Shown here one piece after another: positions 7,352 to 16,921 of a stretch of 64,000 nucleotides of DNA. Source of the stretch: Lachnospiraceae bacterium (GTDB taxonomy: Bacteria; Bacillota; Clostridia; Lachnospirales; Lachnospiraceae). The stretch is taken from positions 192,767 through 256,766 of the forward strand of contig SVEE01000002.1 of NCBI GenBank assembly GCA_015057525.1, written 5' to 3'. The position numbers and the translations under genes were made by a program. Each line of letters starts with the position of its first letter. Position 1 is the first letter of the stretch. The notes below the pieces were generated by a model. The model saw nothing but the letters and a program-made list of their open reading frames with translations, was not told where the DNA came from and ran no database searches.

Positions 7352-10201
7352 TTAATCTTCATCAAGTGAACTGCTACCAGTCATTTGAGCTCCTGATAAT
7401 TCCTCAGGATCATACATATATGCATATATAAATCCGGTTAGCTCTCTAGCATTACCAGATGAATATCCATTTTGAATAACGCAGGTAACCGATACCTCTG
7501 GTGCCTCATACGGGGCATAGGAAATGAATAAAGCATGGTTAGGTCGTACATCACTCTCCTGCGCTGTTCCCGATTTACCAGCAACGGCTATATCAATCTG
7601 ATTTATCATCTCCGTGGATGCAACGTCATATTTAACAACATTTCTCATACCAATATGAACACTTTCCCATGTCGATAATGCTATATTATCCAACTGATTA
7701 AGCACTGTTGCCTGGTTATCAAATATTAAGTTGCCTTCATAATCTGTAACCCTGTCAATAAGGGTTAAATTGAAGCATGTACCACTATTTGCTATTGTTG
7801 TGGCATATCTTGCCAATTGAACGGGCGCATATGAATTTCTACCTTGTCCAATGGCACTTCGAACAGCATCGTTGTCAGATACAGTAGGTGAAATCTCTGG
7901 TAACTCAACTCCAGAAGTTTGATTTAATCCAAAATATCCAGCGTACTCCGCAAGAATATTAATACCCTGTGCATCATTATATTCACCGTCTTCATCTATA
8001 GATAGATAATATCCTAAATTATAAAAGAAAACATTACACGAATGTTGTATAGCTGAGGTAACATCCACAGAACCATGTCCCATAGGATAATACCAACATC
8101 TAGGTTTTGATTCAATTGTTGTAAATTCACCATTACAATAGTAATAGCTTCCCTGACTTATCTGTCCTTCTGTCAAACCAGCTACAGATGAAAGGACTTT
8201 GTAGGTTGAACCTGGTGCTGTTTTTGTTTGAGTAGCTCTGCTGTAAAGTGGTGTTGTTTTATCGTTGAGCAACATATTATAATATTCAGCATCAACCTCA
8301 TTAGTTAAATAATTATTATCGTAGCTTGGATAGCTTACCATAGCTAAAACATCACCTGTGTCAATATCAGTAATTACTACAGAACCTGAACAAGGATCTA
8401 AAGCAAGCATATCAGGAGTTATGTCGAGATTCTCAAGCTTTTTACGCATGAAATCATAAGCACTCAATACTCCTTGTTTATATTGCTCGTATTCCAAATC
8501 TCCATCCTGTTTAAGAATTCCTTGTAAATACAGCAATTCAACCATATCATCTCCCGAAATCTCACCATATTGTATCATAACGTGAATCAACATTTTGTCG
8601 AATTCAGTATCCAAATTTAAATAATTTATAATATAATCACATAACAGCTCGTATATTTCGTCAGTGTCATAATAATTACTTTCAGCCTCAAAGTAAGTAA
8701 CATCTATTGCTTCGATGCTTATAGCATATTTTAAGTAATGCTCTAAGGAAGTAAGACCAGATGTATAATTAATAAATTCCTGATCATCAGGGGATATAAG
8801 AGAATTATCAAAAATATCATTTTTAACTAATATCTCGCAAATGTACTCCATATACTCCTGGTATTCTGACGATAAAGCTGAAACTGGTGTGAAATCCTCT
8901 GTTAAAATTTTATCAATTTTTTCTAAGGTGTTTTCCTTTTTTGTTGTGAATTCTTCGTATATACTTTTCTCTAAATCAGAAGCATCACTGTCTGTCATGG
9001 CAGATAGCGTAAGATAATTATTGTTAAAAAGTCCAAAATAAACATCTGATATTGGAATTTTAGCATTTTCTTCCTCTGCTACCATGTAAGATGGCACCAA
9101 ATTTGCTAAAAGGATAGCTGTTATTTCTTTTTCTAAGTTATCATAGCAGTATTTTTGTAAGTCAGCATCTATGGTAAGGTATACATCATTACCTGCAACA
9201 GCTGGAACTGTTTCTATTGTTTCAATAACCTTTCCTAAATTATCTACATACATGGTTTCGTAACCGTTACTGCCTCTTAAATATTCTTCGCAGTATTGTT
9301 CTATACCGGTTTTACCAACCATCTCACTTCCTGTATATTTATGTTCATCATCAAGATTTGCGTTATAGTTAGTCATTTCCTCATCAGATATAGAACCTAT
9401 ATAGCCGATAATATGAGCAAAGTATTCTGCATCATTGTATTTTCTAAGAGATTTTACAGATATATCAATGCCTATAAATTCATCGGCATACTCTGTTATT
9501 GCTGCATTACTTTCCTCGCTGATATCATATGCTATAGTTACAGGAACATATTGCTGATATCTGTTAAGCCAAAGCTTATATCTGCAGGAAAGAATCTTTA
9601 AAGCCATTTCAGGCTCGTATTCATCACTAATTTCAAACAATTCCTTATCAAGATAACTCACTATATCTGCTGCCGTGGAATTCTTCTTCTCATCAGGAAG
9701 ACTATCAAAATCTGTTGTTGAATAAACATTTTTAATAAAATTTTTACGCTGGGTTTCTGAAACGGTAAATTGATATTCACCACTTGATGTTAATTCAATA
9801 GGAAAATCAACATATAATTCATCTCCGTTTATTTCAAGAATATTTATAACTCTGCTTACAATCTGATTTTTAAGTTCATTTTCCCCCATGCCTAATTCGC
9901 TAGCCTTAGTAGAAAGATTTGGGTCATTACTAAAAATAACGGAATAAGAAAGCTCATTGTATGCCAAAACCTTGCCATTTCTATCGAGAATTTTTCCTCG
10001 TACAGATTCGATTGTTAATGTTTTTTCAGCAGTGTATATAAAGTTCTCCATATGTTCTTCGCCTTCTATTATCTGAAGAACAAAAAGCCTTCTCACCAAA
10101 ATAAAAAACAGTACGAAAACAAGCACAGTTATTGGGAATAATCTGTGCTTAATATAATCAAATATAATTTCTTTGATTGAATGTAATATTTCGCGAATCA
10201 T
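7352..10201 (-). CDS. mrdA: Class B penicillin-binding protein 2 (elongation transpeptidase) with large insert
   Basis: A 949-residue wall transpeptidase with an N-terminal membrane anchor (about 20-44) and a dimerisation domain starting at ESVRGKILDRNGKVLAYN. The catalytic motifs are S665-T-Y-K668, S721-C-N723 and K876-S-G878; the last is a KSG variant of the usual KTG. Compared with a typical PBP2 of about 600-700 residues, there is an acidic helical insertion of roughly 240 residues (about 360-600). It lies between YLTIDADLQKY and SVVITDIDTGDVLAMVSYPSYD, motifs that are normally close together. The ATG overlaps the mreD stop (TAATG). With mreC, mreD and rodA it should form the elongation machinery. 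Confidence 0.93.
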   Translation of the reverse strand: MIREILHSIKEIIFDYIKHRLFPITVLVFVLFFILVRRLFVLQIIEGEEHMENFIYTAEKTLTIESVRGKILDRNGKVLAYNELSYSVIFSNDPNLSTKASELGMGENELKNQIVSRVINILEINGDELYVDFPIELTSSGEYQFTVSETQRKNFIKNVYSTTDFDSLPDEKKNSTAADIVSYLDKELFEISDEYEPEMALKILSCRYKLWLNRYQQYVPVTIAYDISEESNAAITEYADEFIGIDISVKSLRKYNDAEYFAHIIGYIGSISDEEMTNYNANLDDEHKYTGSEMVGKTGIEQYCEEYLRGSNGYETMYVDNLGKVIETIETVPAVAGNDVYLTIDADLQKYCYDNLEKEITAILLANLVPSYMVAEEENAKIPISDVYFGLFNNNYLTLSAMTDSDASDLEKSIYEEFTTKKENTLEKIDKILTEDFTPVSALSSEYQEYMEYICEILVKNDIFDNSLISPDDQEFINYTSGLTSLEHYLKYAISIEAIDVTYFEAESNYYDTDEIYELLCDYIINYLNLDTEFDKMLIHVMIQYGEISGDDMVELLYLQGILKQDGDLEYEQYKQGVLSAYDFMRKKLENLDITPDMLALDPCSGSVVITDIDTGDVLAMVSYPSYDNNYLTNEVDAEYYNMLLNDKTTPLYSRATQTKTAPGSTYKVLSSVAGLTEGQISQGSYYYCNGEFTTIESKPRCWYYPMGHGSVDVTSAIQHSCNVFFYNLGYYLSIDEDGEYNDAQGINILAEYAGYFGLNQTSGVELPEISPTVSDNDAVRSAIGQGRNSYAPVQLARYATTIANSGTCFNLTLIDRVTDYEGNLIFDNQATVLNQLDNIALSTWESVHIGMRNVVKYDVASTEMINQIDIAVAGKSGTAQESDVRPNHALFISYAPYEAPEVSVTCVIQNGYSSGNARELTGFIYAYMYDPEELSGAQMTGSSSLDED

Positions 10202-10710
10202 TATGATTCCTTTCCTTCTGCCTTATTTTTAAGGTGTCTGTTTATAAATACATATAGCTTGTATAATATTATTGTCAAAAATGCCGTGCATAACGTCTCT
10301 GGCAAAATAACTCGAACAAGATATTTCGAGAATTCCAAATGGTTTCGTAAAAAGAAAAACAAGAAGTAAATAACAAAGTTAAATACTATTTCATCAACTA
10401 TTATTACAATTAATGGAAGCAAAACATCTTCTATCATGTAGTTTTTGTGAAAAAATCCATTGATATATCCAATAAACATATAGAGCAACATATATGGTCC
10501 AATTAATGTAGAAAAATAGCAGTCAGCTAAAAAACCACAGAAAAAGCCAACTAAAAGTCCCTCTTTTCTACCTCTCATAAGACCAAATGACATAGTTAAA
10601 ATAAGCATAAGATTAGGTGATATGCTTTCTATGTCATGAAATCCAAATATAGTTGATTGTAGGGAAAAATTAATCAATATAAGTAATCCCAATGTGATTA
10701 CTCGTCTCAT
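10201..10710 (-). CDS. mreD: Rod shape-determining protein MreD
   Basis: A small polytopic membrane protein (169 residues, about five hydrophobic segments). It is recognised by its place between mreC and PBP2 and by MreD-like blocks such as SPNLMLILTMSFGLMRGRKEGLLVGFFCGFLADCYFS. MreD is a membrane partner of MreC in the elongasome. It has an AAGGAGAT ribosome site and follows mreC by 14 bp. Its stop codon overlaps the PBP2 start, indicating translational coupling. Confidence 0.93.
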   Translation of the reverse strand: MRRVITLGLLILINFSLQSTIFGFHDIESISPNLMLILTMSFGLMRGRKEGLLVGFFCGFLADCYFSTLIGPYMLLYMFIGYINGFFHKNYMIEDVLLPLIVIIVDEIVFNFVIYFLFFFLRNHLEFSKYLVRVILPETLCTAFLTIILYKLYVFINRHLKNKAEGKES

Positions 10711-10724
10711 ATATAAATCTCCTT

Positions 10725-11579
10725 CTACTGCTCTTCTATAGACATTTTTTTGTCTGTAATTACAAGAACATCTGTAATGTTACTAAAATCAACTGCCGGT
10801 GTGATGTAAGCAGTCATGGTTAGGTTGTTAGGGTCATTCTCTAATTCAATAATGTATCCGATAACTATACCCGAATGGAAACGGTCAGAAATATTTGAAG
10901 TGACAACCTTATCACCAATATTTACGCTGGCATCCTTATCTATATTAGATACAACAAGATATCCGTTCTCAAATTGACTGTTACTGCCTTCTACAGTACA
11001 AAGTGCATTTGATGGCATTATTTTTGCACTTATATTTGAATTATCATCAATAATAGCTCTAACCTTTGAATAATCGTCATTACATTCAACTATAAGACCG
11101 GCAAGACCATCGTCACACATTACATTGGCGCCTACAAAAAGACCGTCATTTGTTCCCTTATCAATATAAAAAACGGAAAACCATGAAGATGTATCCTTTG
11201 CAAAAACATGAGCACCTGTTTTATCAAACTCTGGGTATGTTTCATCCAAATCATATAATTCTCTTAGTTCGCTTAATTCAGTTAACTGATTTTGATATAC
11301 AGTAACCTCTGCCTTAAGCTGTGCTAATTCTTGCTCTAATGCTTCATTTTTCTCTGTTAACTCTTCTATTTCTGCAAGATTTTTAACTTTGGAGTCTGTC
11401 CATAACCCTATGTCATTTATACACTCTTGGATAGGTGTTACCACGTTAATTGTGAAATTTTTCAAGAAAGCCACCTTATCTGCTGCAAAATAAGAAATAA
11501 TCAGAAGAAATACACTGATTATTGTTAATGTTAACAACAAATATTTAGGATTAACGTCTTTTCTTTTATCGAATTTCAT
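10725..11579 (-). CDS. mreC: Rod shape-determining protein MreC
   Basis: A bitopic membrane protein of 284 residues with an N-terminal transmembrane helix (about 13-33), a coiled coil (about 66-100, LAEIEELTEKNEALEQELAQLKAE) and an extracellular double beta-barrel. Family motifs include WFSVFYIDKGTNDGL, GLAGLIVE, VRAIIDDNSNISAKI and VGDKVVTSNISDRFHSGIVIG-like text (here IGDKVVTSNISDRF). MreC scaffolds PBP2 during elongation. The ATG overlaps the radC stop by one base. mreB, which normally lies between radC and mreC, is absent here. Confidence 0.96.
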   Translation of the reverse strand: MKFDKRKDVNPKYLLLTLTIISVFLLIISYFAADKVAFLKNFTINVVTPIQECINDIGLWTDSKVKNLAEIEELTEKNEALEQELAQLKAEVTVYQNQLTELSELRELYDLDETYPEFDKTGAHVFAKDTSSWFSVFYIDKGTNDGLFVGANVMCDDGLAGLIVECNDDYSKVRAIIDDNSNISAKIMPSNALCTVEGSNSQFENGYLVVSNIDKDASVNIGDKVVTSNISDRFHSGIVIGYIIELENDPNNLTMTAYITPAVDFSNITDVLVITDKKMSIEEQ

Positions 11580-12268
11580 TAAATTATTCCTCTTTCCAGC
11601 ATACTGACATATGTTCCATTGCCTACAATAATATGATCAGACAAATGAATGTCTATTAATCTTCCGGCTTCTTTAATCCTTTTAGTGATGTTTATATCTG
11701 CATCACTTGGTTCAGGATTCCCTGAAGGATGATTATGAATAAGAACTATGTATACTGCTTCGTATTTCAATGCTTCTAAAAATACATCTCTAGGGGAAAT
11801 CAAAGACTGATTAATAGTCCCTTGAGATAGCAAAACTTCTTTGATTAGCATTTGCCTAGTGGAAAACATCATCAGATATGTTCTTTCCTTAGTGAGAAAT
11901 TTACATTCTTCCATATAGTACTCGGCAATACTTTCTGGCGAGAAAAATGATATATTTTCTTTTGCTCGCATTTTATTGATACGATATGAAATCTCACCAA
12001 TAGCAAGTATCTGTGTTGCTTTAGTTTGTCCAATTCCTTTGATTGATACTAAATCTTCTCTTCTTAAATGATTTATTCCAAGCAAACCCTTATGCGTAAT
12101 GTGAGCATTTAAAAGCTTATTTGCCAAATCAATAGAACTTGTGTCCTTTGTGCCACTTCGTAAGATAACGGCTAATAATTCTGCATCTGTCAAAACCTTG
12201 ATATCCTGATGCAAAGCTTTTTCATAAGGTCTTTCACAATACGCAATGTCTTTTATTAAGTTATTCAT
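11579..12268 (-). CDS. radC: RadC family JAB/MPN-domain protein
   Basis: About 229 residues. The N-terminal part is helix-hairpin-helix-like (LVSIKGIGQTKATQI). The JAMM metal motif HNHPSGNPEPSDAD lies near the C-terminus, with IVLI before it and DHIIVG after it. The historical DNA-repair role of RadC is doubtful; the molecular function is unclear. The ATG giving MNNLIKDIAYC is preferred to a GTG five codons upstream because an AAAGGA site lies 7 nt before it. A perfect 8-bp inverted repeat abuts that ribosome site (see 12278-12297). The radC-mreC neighbourhood is conserved in Firmicutes. Confidence 0.94.
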   Translation of the reverse strand: MNNLIKDIAYCERPYEKALHQDIKVLTDAELLAVILRSGTKDTSSIDLANKLLNAHITHKGLLGINHLRREDLVSIKGIGQTKATQILAIGEISYRINKMRAKENISFFSPESIAEYYMEECKFLTKERTYLMMFSTRQMLIKEVLLSQGTINQSLISPRDVFLEALKYEAVYIVLIHNHPSGNPEPSDADINITKRIKEAGRLIDIHLSDHIIVGNGTYVSMLERGII

Positions 12269-12277
12269 CAAAAATCC

Positions 12278-12297
12278 TTTCACCTCTCCAGGTGAAA
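12278..12297 (-). promoter_or_regulatory. Inverted repeat abutting the radC ribosome-binding site
   Basis: Perfect 8-bp arms (TTTCACCT / AGGTGAAA) flank a 4-nt loop. In the minus-strand RNA the 3' arm ends in the AAA of the AAAGGA ribosome site of radC, so the hairpin could limit access to it. It may equally be a chance palindrome or an operator. No T-tract follows, so it is not a terminator. Confidence 0.4.
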
Positions 12298-12302
12298 ATG
12301 TT

Positions 12303-12563
12303 TTAAAGTTTCTTGTATATTATTATACCTATTATAATACCTATAATACTTGCAATGTTAATTGAAATTGTAAGTCCAAAGGTGAACACCATAATCCCAA
12401 GGTCTAGTACTACAGGTGAGGAAAGACCAAAGGTCTGTCCATATGCAAGCCATGAAAGCCATCCTACATTACGGCATAAGTAGCCAATAAATCCACCTAA
12501 TACAATTCCACTAAGTAATATTAAAAGCAAAGTCCATTTGCTCTTATTTGCTGCTCCAGACAT
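12303..12563 (-). CDS. DUF4321 small membrane protein
   Basis: An 86-residue protein with two strong hydrophobic segments (about 11-30 and 58-84). The text ILLSGIVLGGFIGYLCRN, YGQTFGLSSPVVLDLGIMVFTFGLTI and NIASIIGIIIGIIIY matches my memory of the DUF4321 family, which clostridia carry just upstream of radC. The function is unknown. The position next to mreC/mreD suggests an envelope role, which is inference only. It has an AAGGAGGTTTC ribosome site and sits 43 bp after the upstream gene, the widest gap in the whole run. Confidence 0.8.
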   Translation of the reverse strand: MSGAANKSKWTLLLILLSGIVLGGFIGYLCRNVGWLSWLAYGQTFGLSSPVVLDLGIMVFTFGLTISINIASIIGIIIGIIIYKKL

Positions 12564-12606
12564 ATGAAACCTCCTTAATAATTACATATCCTTTCACATG
12601 GTTAGT

Positions 12607-13896
12607 CTACCATACAATAAGGCCTTTTTCTACAATTTTCTGTAGGGACATCATTATACCAAACTTGGCATGTGGATATGTGAGTCCACCCTGAAAATAT
12701 ACTGCATAAGGCTCCTTCATTGGTGCATCTGCACTAAGCTCAATAGATGCTCCTGAGACAAATGCTCCTGCTGCCATAATAACCTGGCTATCATATCCAG
12801 GCATATCCCATGGAACTGGTGTGACAAAGCTATCAACAGGGGCTGCTGCCTGAATTCCCTCACAAAATGCCTGAATAAGCTCAGGCTTACCAAATTCAAC
12901 TGCCTGAATTATATCGTGTCGAGACTCTTTAGAATCAGGAACAGTTTTAAATCCCAGCTTCTCGTATATATTTGCTGCAAAAATTGCACCCTTTAAAGCT
13001 GCTGCCGTTACAGTAGGTGCAAGGAATAAACCTTGTGCAATATCTCTTGTTACACCAAGAGATGCACCAACCTCCTTGCCAAGTCCTGGACTTGTAAGTC
13101 TATATGCACAATTTTCTATACATTCTTTAGTTCCACAAATATAACCTCCTATAGGAGCAAGTCCACCACCAGGATTTTTTATTAAAGAGCCAACGACCAT
13201 ATCTGCACCAACCTGAGATGGTTCAATAAGCTCAACAAATTCTCCATAACAGTTGTCAACCATACATATTACATCTGGTTTAATATCTTTAATAAATTTA
13301 ATGACTTCACCTATTTTTTCTACAGATAAAGTTGGTCTTACATCATAGCCTTTAGAACGCTGTATTTCAATTAACTTTGTATTCTCGTTAATACTTTTTT
13401 TAATGTTTTCAAAATCAAAATCACCGTTTGGCAACAAATCAACCTGTTTATATGTGATTCCAAATTCAGCAAGAGAACCTTTTGACGGTCTTACACCTAT
13501 AACACCTTCCAATGTATCGTAAACCTTGCCTACAGGTGAAAGAATCTCATCTCCTGGTCTAAGATTTGCTGATAATGCAATAGCTAAGGCGTGTGTACCA
13601 CATGTGATTTGCTGTCTTACTAAGGCATCTTCAGTACCAAATACATTAGCATATATCTCTTCAACTGCCTCACGTCCAGCATCATTGTAGCCGTATCCTG
13701 TTGTTCCACCTAAATGTTCCTCTGCGAATCTTGCCTCCTGCATTGCCTTAATGACCTTAATTTGATTTTGCTCAGCAATTTTGTCTATTTCTTCAAATCT
13801 GTCCTTTAGGTTTGCTTCAACTTCAGAACAAAAATTATATACTTTTTCGTCAATTCCTAGCTGTAAATAATACTCTTTTAATTTATCAGTACTCAT
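12607..13896 (-). CDS. Methionine gamma-lyase family PLP protein (YnbB / 'aluminium resistance' type)
   Basis: A 429-residue fold-type I PLP enzyme. The candidate PLP lysine is K240 in GSLIKNPGGG; other blocks are GGTTGYGYND, QITCGTHALAIAL, RPGDEILSPVGKVYDTLEGVIG and MVDNCYGEF. These are typical of the COG4100 group, annotated either as aluminium resistance protein or as methionine gamma-lyase-like; the true substrate is uncertain. In Bacillus the homologue ynbB lies near miaA-hfq; here it directly follows miaA (21 bp) with no hfq between them. Confidence 0.88.
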   Translation of the reverse strand: MSTDKLKEYYLQLGIDEKVYNFCSEVEANLKDRFEEIDKIAEQNQIKVIKAMQEARFAEEHLGGTTGYGYNDAGREAVEEIYANVFGTEDALVRQQITCGTHALAIALSANLRPGDEILSPVGKVYDTLEGVIGVRPSKGSLAEFGITYKQVDLLPNGDFDFENIKKSINENTKLIEIQRSKGYDVRPTLSVEKIGEVIKFIKDIKPDVICMVDNCYGEFVELIEPSQVGADMVVGSLIKNPGGGLAPIGGYICGTKECIENCAYRLTSPGLGKEVGASLGVTRDIAQGLFLAPTVTAAALKGAIFAANIYEKLGFKTVPDSKESRHDIIQAVEFGKPELIQAFCEGIQAAAPVDSFVTPVPWDMPGYDSQVIMAAGAFVSGASIELSADAPMKEPYAVYFQGGLTYPHAKFGIMMSLQKIVEKGLIVW

Positions 13897-13917
13897 ATTT
13901 TTCTCCTGGGATATATA

Positions 13918-14871
13918 TTAATATATTTGTTTTTCTTTTAGTATGTTTAATATGAATTCTAATTGTTCATCATCATTTTTATAGATGTCTTTATCTATCC
14001 ATATTACATCTTTCTCTCTCTTGAACCATGTTAACTGTCTTTTTGCAAAATGTCTTGTGTCGCGTTTAAGTATATATTCAGCTTCTTCAAGACTTATTTC
14101 TCCATTGATATATGGGACTATTTCTTTATATCCAATTCCCTGCATAGATGTCATGTCAGAGGTTAAATTATATTTATCAAGTAGCTCCTTAACTTCTTCA
14201 ACAAGACCATTTTTTAGCATAATATCAACACGGGTATTAATTCTTTCATATAATAAATCTCTATTGCAGTTAAGTACAAAATAAGCAAAATTATATGGCG
14301 AGCTTTTTGCTCTTTCTTCCTGGTTATGCTCAGATATTGGTCTATTATTCTGATGATAATATTCAATGGCGCGTATAACTCTTTTTACATTATTCTCATG
14401 AATATCTAGAGCTGATTGAGGATCAATACTTTTTAGCATTTCCCACATAAAATGTGCTCCCTTTTCTTTGTAGAGTTCCTCAAGCTCATTTCTATATCCA
14501 TCATCCTCGGTTTCTTTAAAGTCTACATCATACAATAAGGCCTGAATATAAAAGCCAGTTCCACCTGCCAAAATAGGAATTTTACCTCTGGAATAAATAT
14601 CCTCCAGAGCATTCTTTGCCATTTTCTTGAAGGTAGCCACGTCAAAATTATCTGTAGGTTCCAAAACATCTATTAAATGATGCTTTACACCGTCCATTTC
14701 CTCGGAAGTTACCTTTGCTGAACCTATATCAAAGTGTTTATATACCTGAATGGAATCTGCGGATATAATTTCGCCATCAATTGTTTTGGCAAGCTTTATG
14801 GATAAATCTGTTTTTCCTACCGCTGTAGGTCCGGTAAGTACTATTAATTTTTTATTATTAATGTTATCCAT
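13918..14871 (-). CDS. miaA: tRNA dimethylallyltransferase MiaA
   Basis: A 317-residue enzyme that transfers a dimethylallyl group to N6 of A37 in tRNAs reading codons starting with U. The P-loop is LTGPTAVGKTDLS (residues 12-24); other motifs are ISADSIQVYKHFDIGSAK, HHLIDVLEP, AGGTGFYIQALLYDVDF and the C-terminal DTRHFAKRQLTWFKRE. It precedes the methylthiolation enzyme MiaB in the same pathway; miaB is the first gene of this same run. It lies 19 bp after mutL. Confidence 0.97.
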   Translation of the reverse strand: MDNINNKKLIVLTGPTAVGKTDLSIKLAKTIDGEIISADSIQVYKHFDIGSAKVTSEEMDGVKHHLIDVLEPTDNFDVATFKKMAKNALEDIYSRGKIPILAGGTGFYIQALLYDVDFKETEDDGYRNELEELYKEKGAHFMWEMLKSIDPQSALDIHENNVKRVIRAIEYYHQNNRPISEHNQEERAKSSPYNFAYFVLNCNRDLLYERINTRVDIMLKNGLVEEVKELLDKYNLTSDMTSMQGIGYKEIVPYINGEISLEEAEYILKRDTRHFAKRQLTWFKREKDVIWIDKDIYKNDDEQLEFILNILKEKQIY

Positions 14872-14890
14872 AATTACATCCCTTTTTAAT

Positions 14891-16918
14891 TTATACTATT
14901 CTTTTAAATTTTTTCTCTAATTCAGCCTCGCTCATGGATATAATAGTTGGCCTTCCATGAGGACATGTATATGGATTATCAAGCTTAAGCAACTGATCAA
15001 TTAAAGCATCTGCTTCTTCAAGACTTATTCGTGTATTACCCTTGATAGCGGCCTTGCATGCCATTGTAGATAACTTCTTAACAAATAAATCATTGGAAAC
15101 ATAACCTGCATTATTGATAAGGGAGCCAACAAATTCCATAAATATTTGTCTTTCCTGCATACCATATAGATTACTTGGCACAGAATTTATCTTAAATTCG
15201 TTTCCACCGAATTCCTCTATATCGAATCCAACTTTCATAAACAAATCATAATACTCAAGTATGGCCTGTCTTTCTGCATAAGAAACTGTAACAACCAACG
15301 GTGGCATAAGTTGCTGTGAAAGGATTTCCTTGCCATTTAAATTATTAAGTAATTCCTCGTATTTAACTTTTTCGTGAGCAGCGTGTTGATCCATTATGTA
15401 TAGGTTGTTTTCGTATTGTATAAGCCAAAATGTACCGAAAACCTGACCTATAACTCGGTGTTTTTTTCTTGCTTTGTCTGTAAGAAAATCATCATCAAAC
15501 AAAGAAGTTTGTTTTCCAGTTACTATCTCAGGGTTATCTTTAATTTCCTGAGCAGTCTTTTCGGCTTTAACATATGCCTTTATTGCTGGATTAGTTGCTG
15601 GTTTTTCTGTAATGGTCTTATATGCTGTTATTTTCTCATCATTATTCTTTATAGGCTCTGGTGTTTTTTGTGTAGTTTCTACGCTTTCTTTCTCGGTATT
15701 TTTACTACTTGTGTATACAGCACCTTCGTCCTTAATAAGATTTGATATATCAATTCCTTCCTCAGAAGATTTCTTTAGACTTTCAAGAATATTATATGTT
15801 GGACTATATTTTCCAGCATTAATATTAATCTGAGGTTTAACCTTTGATTCCTTGCTTATTGCAGCAGTTTCTTTGGCGATTTGTTTTATAGCCTTATCTG
15901 GATTAAGGTTTTCTTCTGATGACTTAGGAATTATCTCTTTATGTGTTAAAGCATCTCTAACAGCTCTTGTTATAGCTTCAAAGAGACCTTTTTCGTTATA
16001 ATATTTAAATTCCATCTTCGTCGGATGAACATTAACATCACACTTATCAGCAGGAAGCTCAATGTACATAACTGTGAATGGGAATTTATGTTGCATAACA
16101 AAGGTTCTGTAACCCTCTTCAATAGCTCTGTTTACAACATTACTCTTAATATATCTTTTATTAATAAAATAGTTCTCAAGACCTCTGTTTCCTCTTGATA
16201 TAAAAGGTTTTCCTATAAAACCAGATATTCTTATATCTTCTGCTTCGTAGTCAATTGGGATTAAGTTTGCAGTTATATCTCTTCCAAAAAGCTGATATAT
16301 TGCATCCTTAGTACTACCATTACCAGATGTATCAATTTTAGTTTGATTGTTAATTATAAGCTTCAGGGATATATCAGGACGGGATAAAGCAAGTTTTAAT
16401 ACCAAATCCTGGATATATGAGCCTTCTGTCATAGGTGTTTTTAAAAACTTCTTTCTTGCGGGTGTATTATAAAATAAATTTCGTACCACTATAGTCGTTC
16501 CGTCAGGTACACCAACCTCTTTAAATTCTATTTCTGTTCCACCATGAATGACGTATTTAATTCCTGTAAGCTCATCCTTTGTTTTTGTAATCATTTCAGT
16601 CTGTGAAACAGCTGCAATTGTAGATAAAGCCTCTCCTCTGAATCCAAGAGATGCTACTTTTTCTAAGTCATCTGCAGAATCGATTTTACTGGTTGCATGG
16701 CGAAGATAAGCGGTTTTAACCTGGTCCTTAGGTATACCACAGCCGTTATCAGTAACTCTGATAAAATCTATACCGCCCTCTTTTATTTCCACTGTAACAG
16801 AGGTTGCGCCTGCATCTATGGAGTTTTCCAATAATTCCTTTACTACAGATGAAGGTCTTTCAATCACTTCCCCTGCAGCAATTTTATCTATTGTAGCTTT
16901 ATCTAATAATTTAATCAT
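14891..16918 (-). CDS. mutL: DNA mismatch repair protein MutL
   Basis: A 675-residue GHKL ATPase. N-terminal motifs are IDKIAAGEVIERPSSVVKELLENSIDAG, DNGCGI and GFRGEAL. A long acidic linker spans about 340-490. The C-terminal endonuclease site is present: D510-QHAAHEKVKYEE, ACKAAIKG and C652-PHGRPT. This predicts a nicking MutL that needs no MutH, as in other Firmicutes. It sits 3 bp downstream of mutS. Confidence 0.97.
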   Translation of the reverse strand: MIKLLDKATIDKIAAGEVIERPSSVVKELLENSIDAGATSVTVEIKEGGIDFIRVTDNGCGIPKDQVKTAYLRHATSKIDSADDLEKVASLGFRGEALSTIAAVSQTEMITKTKDELTGIKYVIHGGTEIEFKEVGVPDGTTIVVRNLFYNTPARKKFLKTPMTEGSYIQDLVLKLALSRPDISLKLIINNQTKIDTSGNGSTKDAIYQLFGRDITANLIPIDYEAEDIRISGFIGKPFISRGNRGLENYFINKRYIKSNVVNRAIEEGYRTFVMQHKFPFTVMYIELPADKCDVNVHPTKMEFKYYNEKGLFEAITRAVRDALTHKEIIPKSSEENLNPDKAIKQIAKETAAISKESKVKPQININAGKYSPTYNILESLKKSSEEGIDISNLIKDEGAVYTSSKNTEKESVETTQKTPEPIKNNDEKITAYKTITEKPATNPAIKAYVKAEKTAQEIKDNPEIVTGKQTSLFDDDFLTDKARKKHRVIGQVFGTFWLIQYENNLYIMDQHAAHEKVKYEELLNNLNGKEILSQQLMPPLVVTVSYAERQAILEYYDLFMKVGFDIEEFGGNEFKINSVPSNLYGMQERQIFMEFVGSLINNAGYVSNDLFVKKLSTMACKAAIKGNTRISLEEADALIDQLLKLDNPYTCPHGRPTIISMSEAELEKKFKRIV

Positions 16919-16921
16919 AAT

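Noticed and set aside
7352-10201. PBP2 length explained by fusion of two genes or a frameshift
   Set aside because: One frame runs through all three catalytic motifs and the N-terminal domain, and the extra segment is internal. It is better seen as an insertion.
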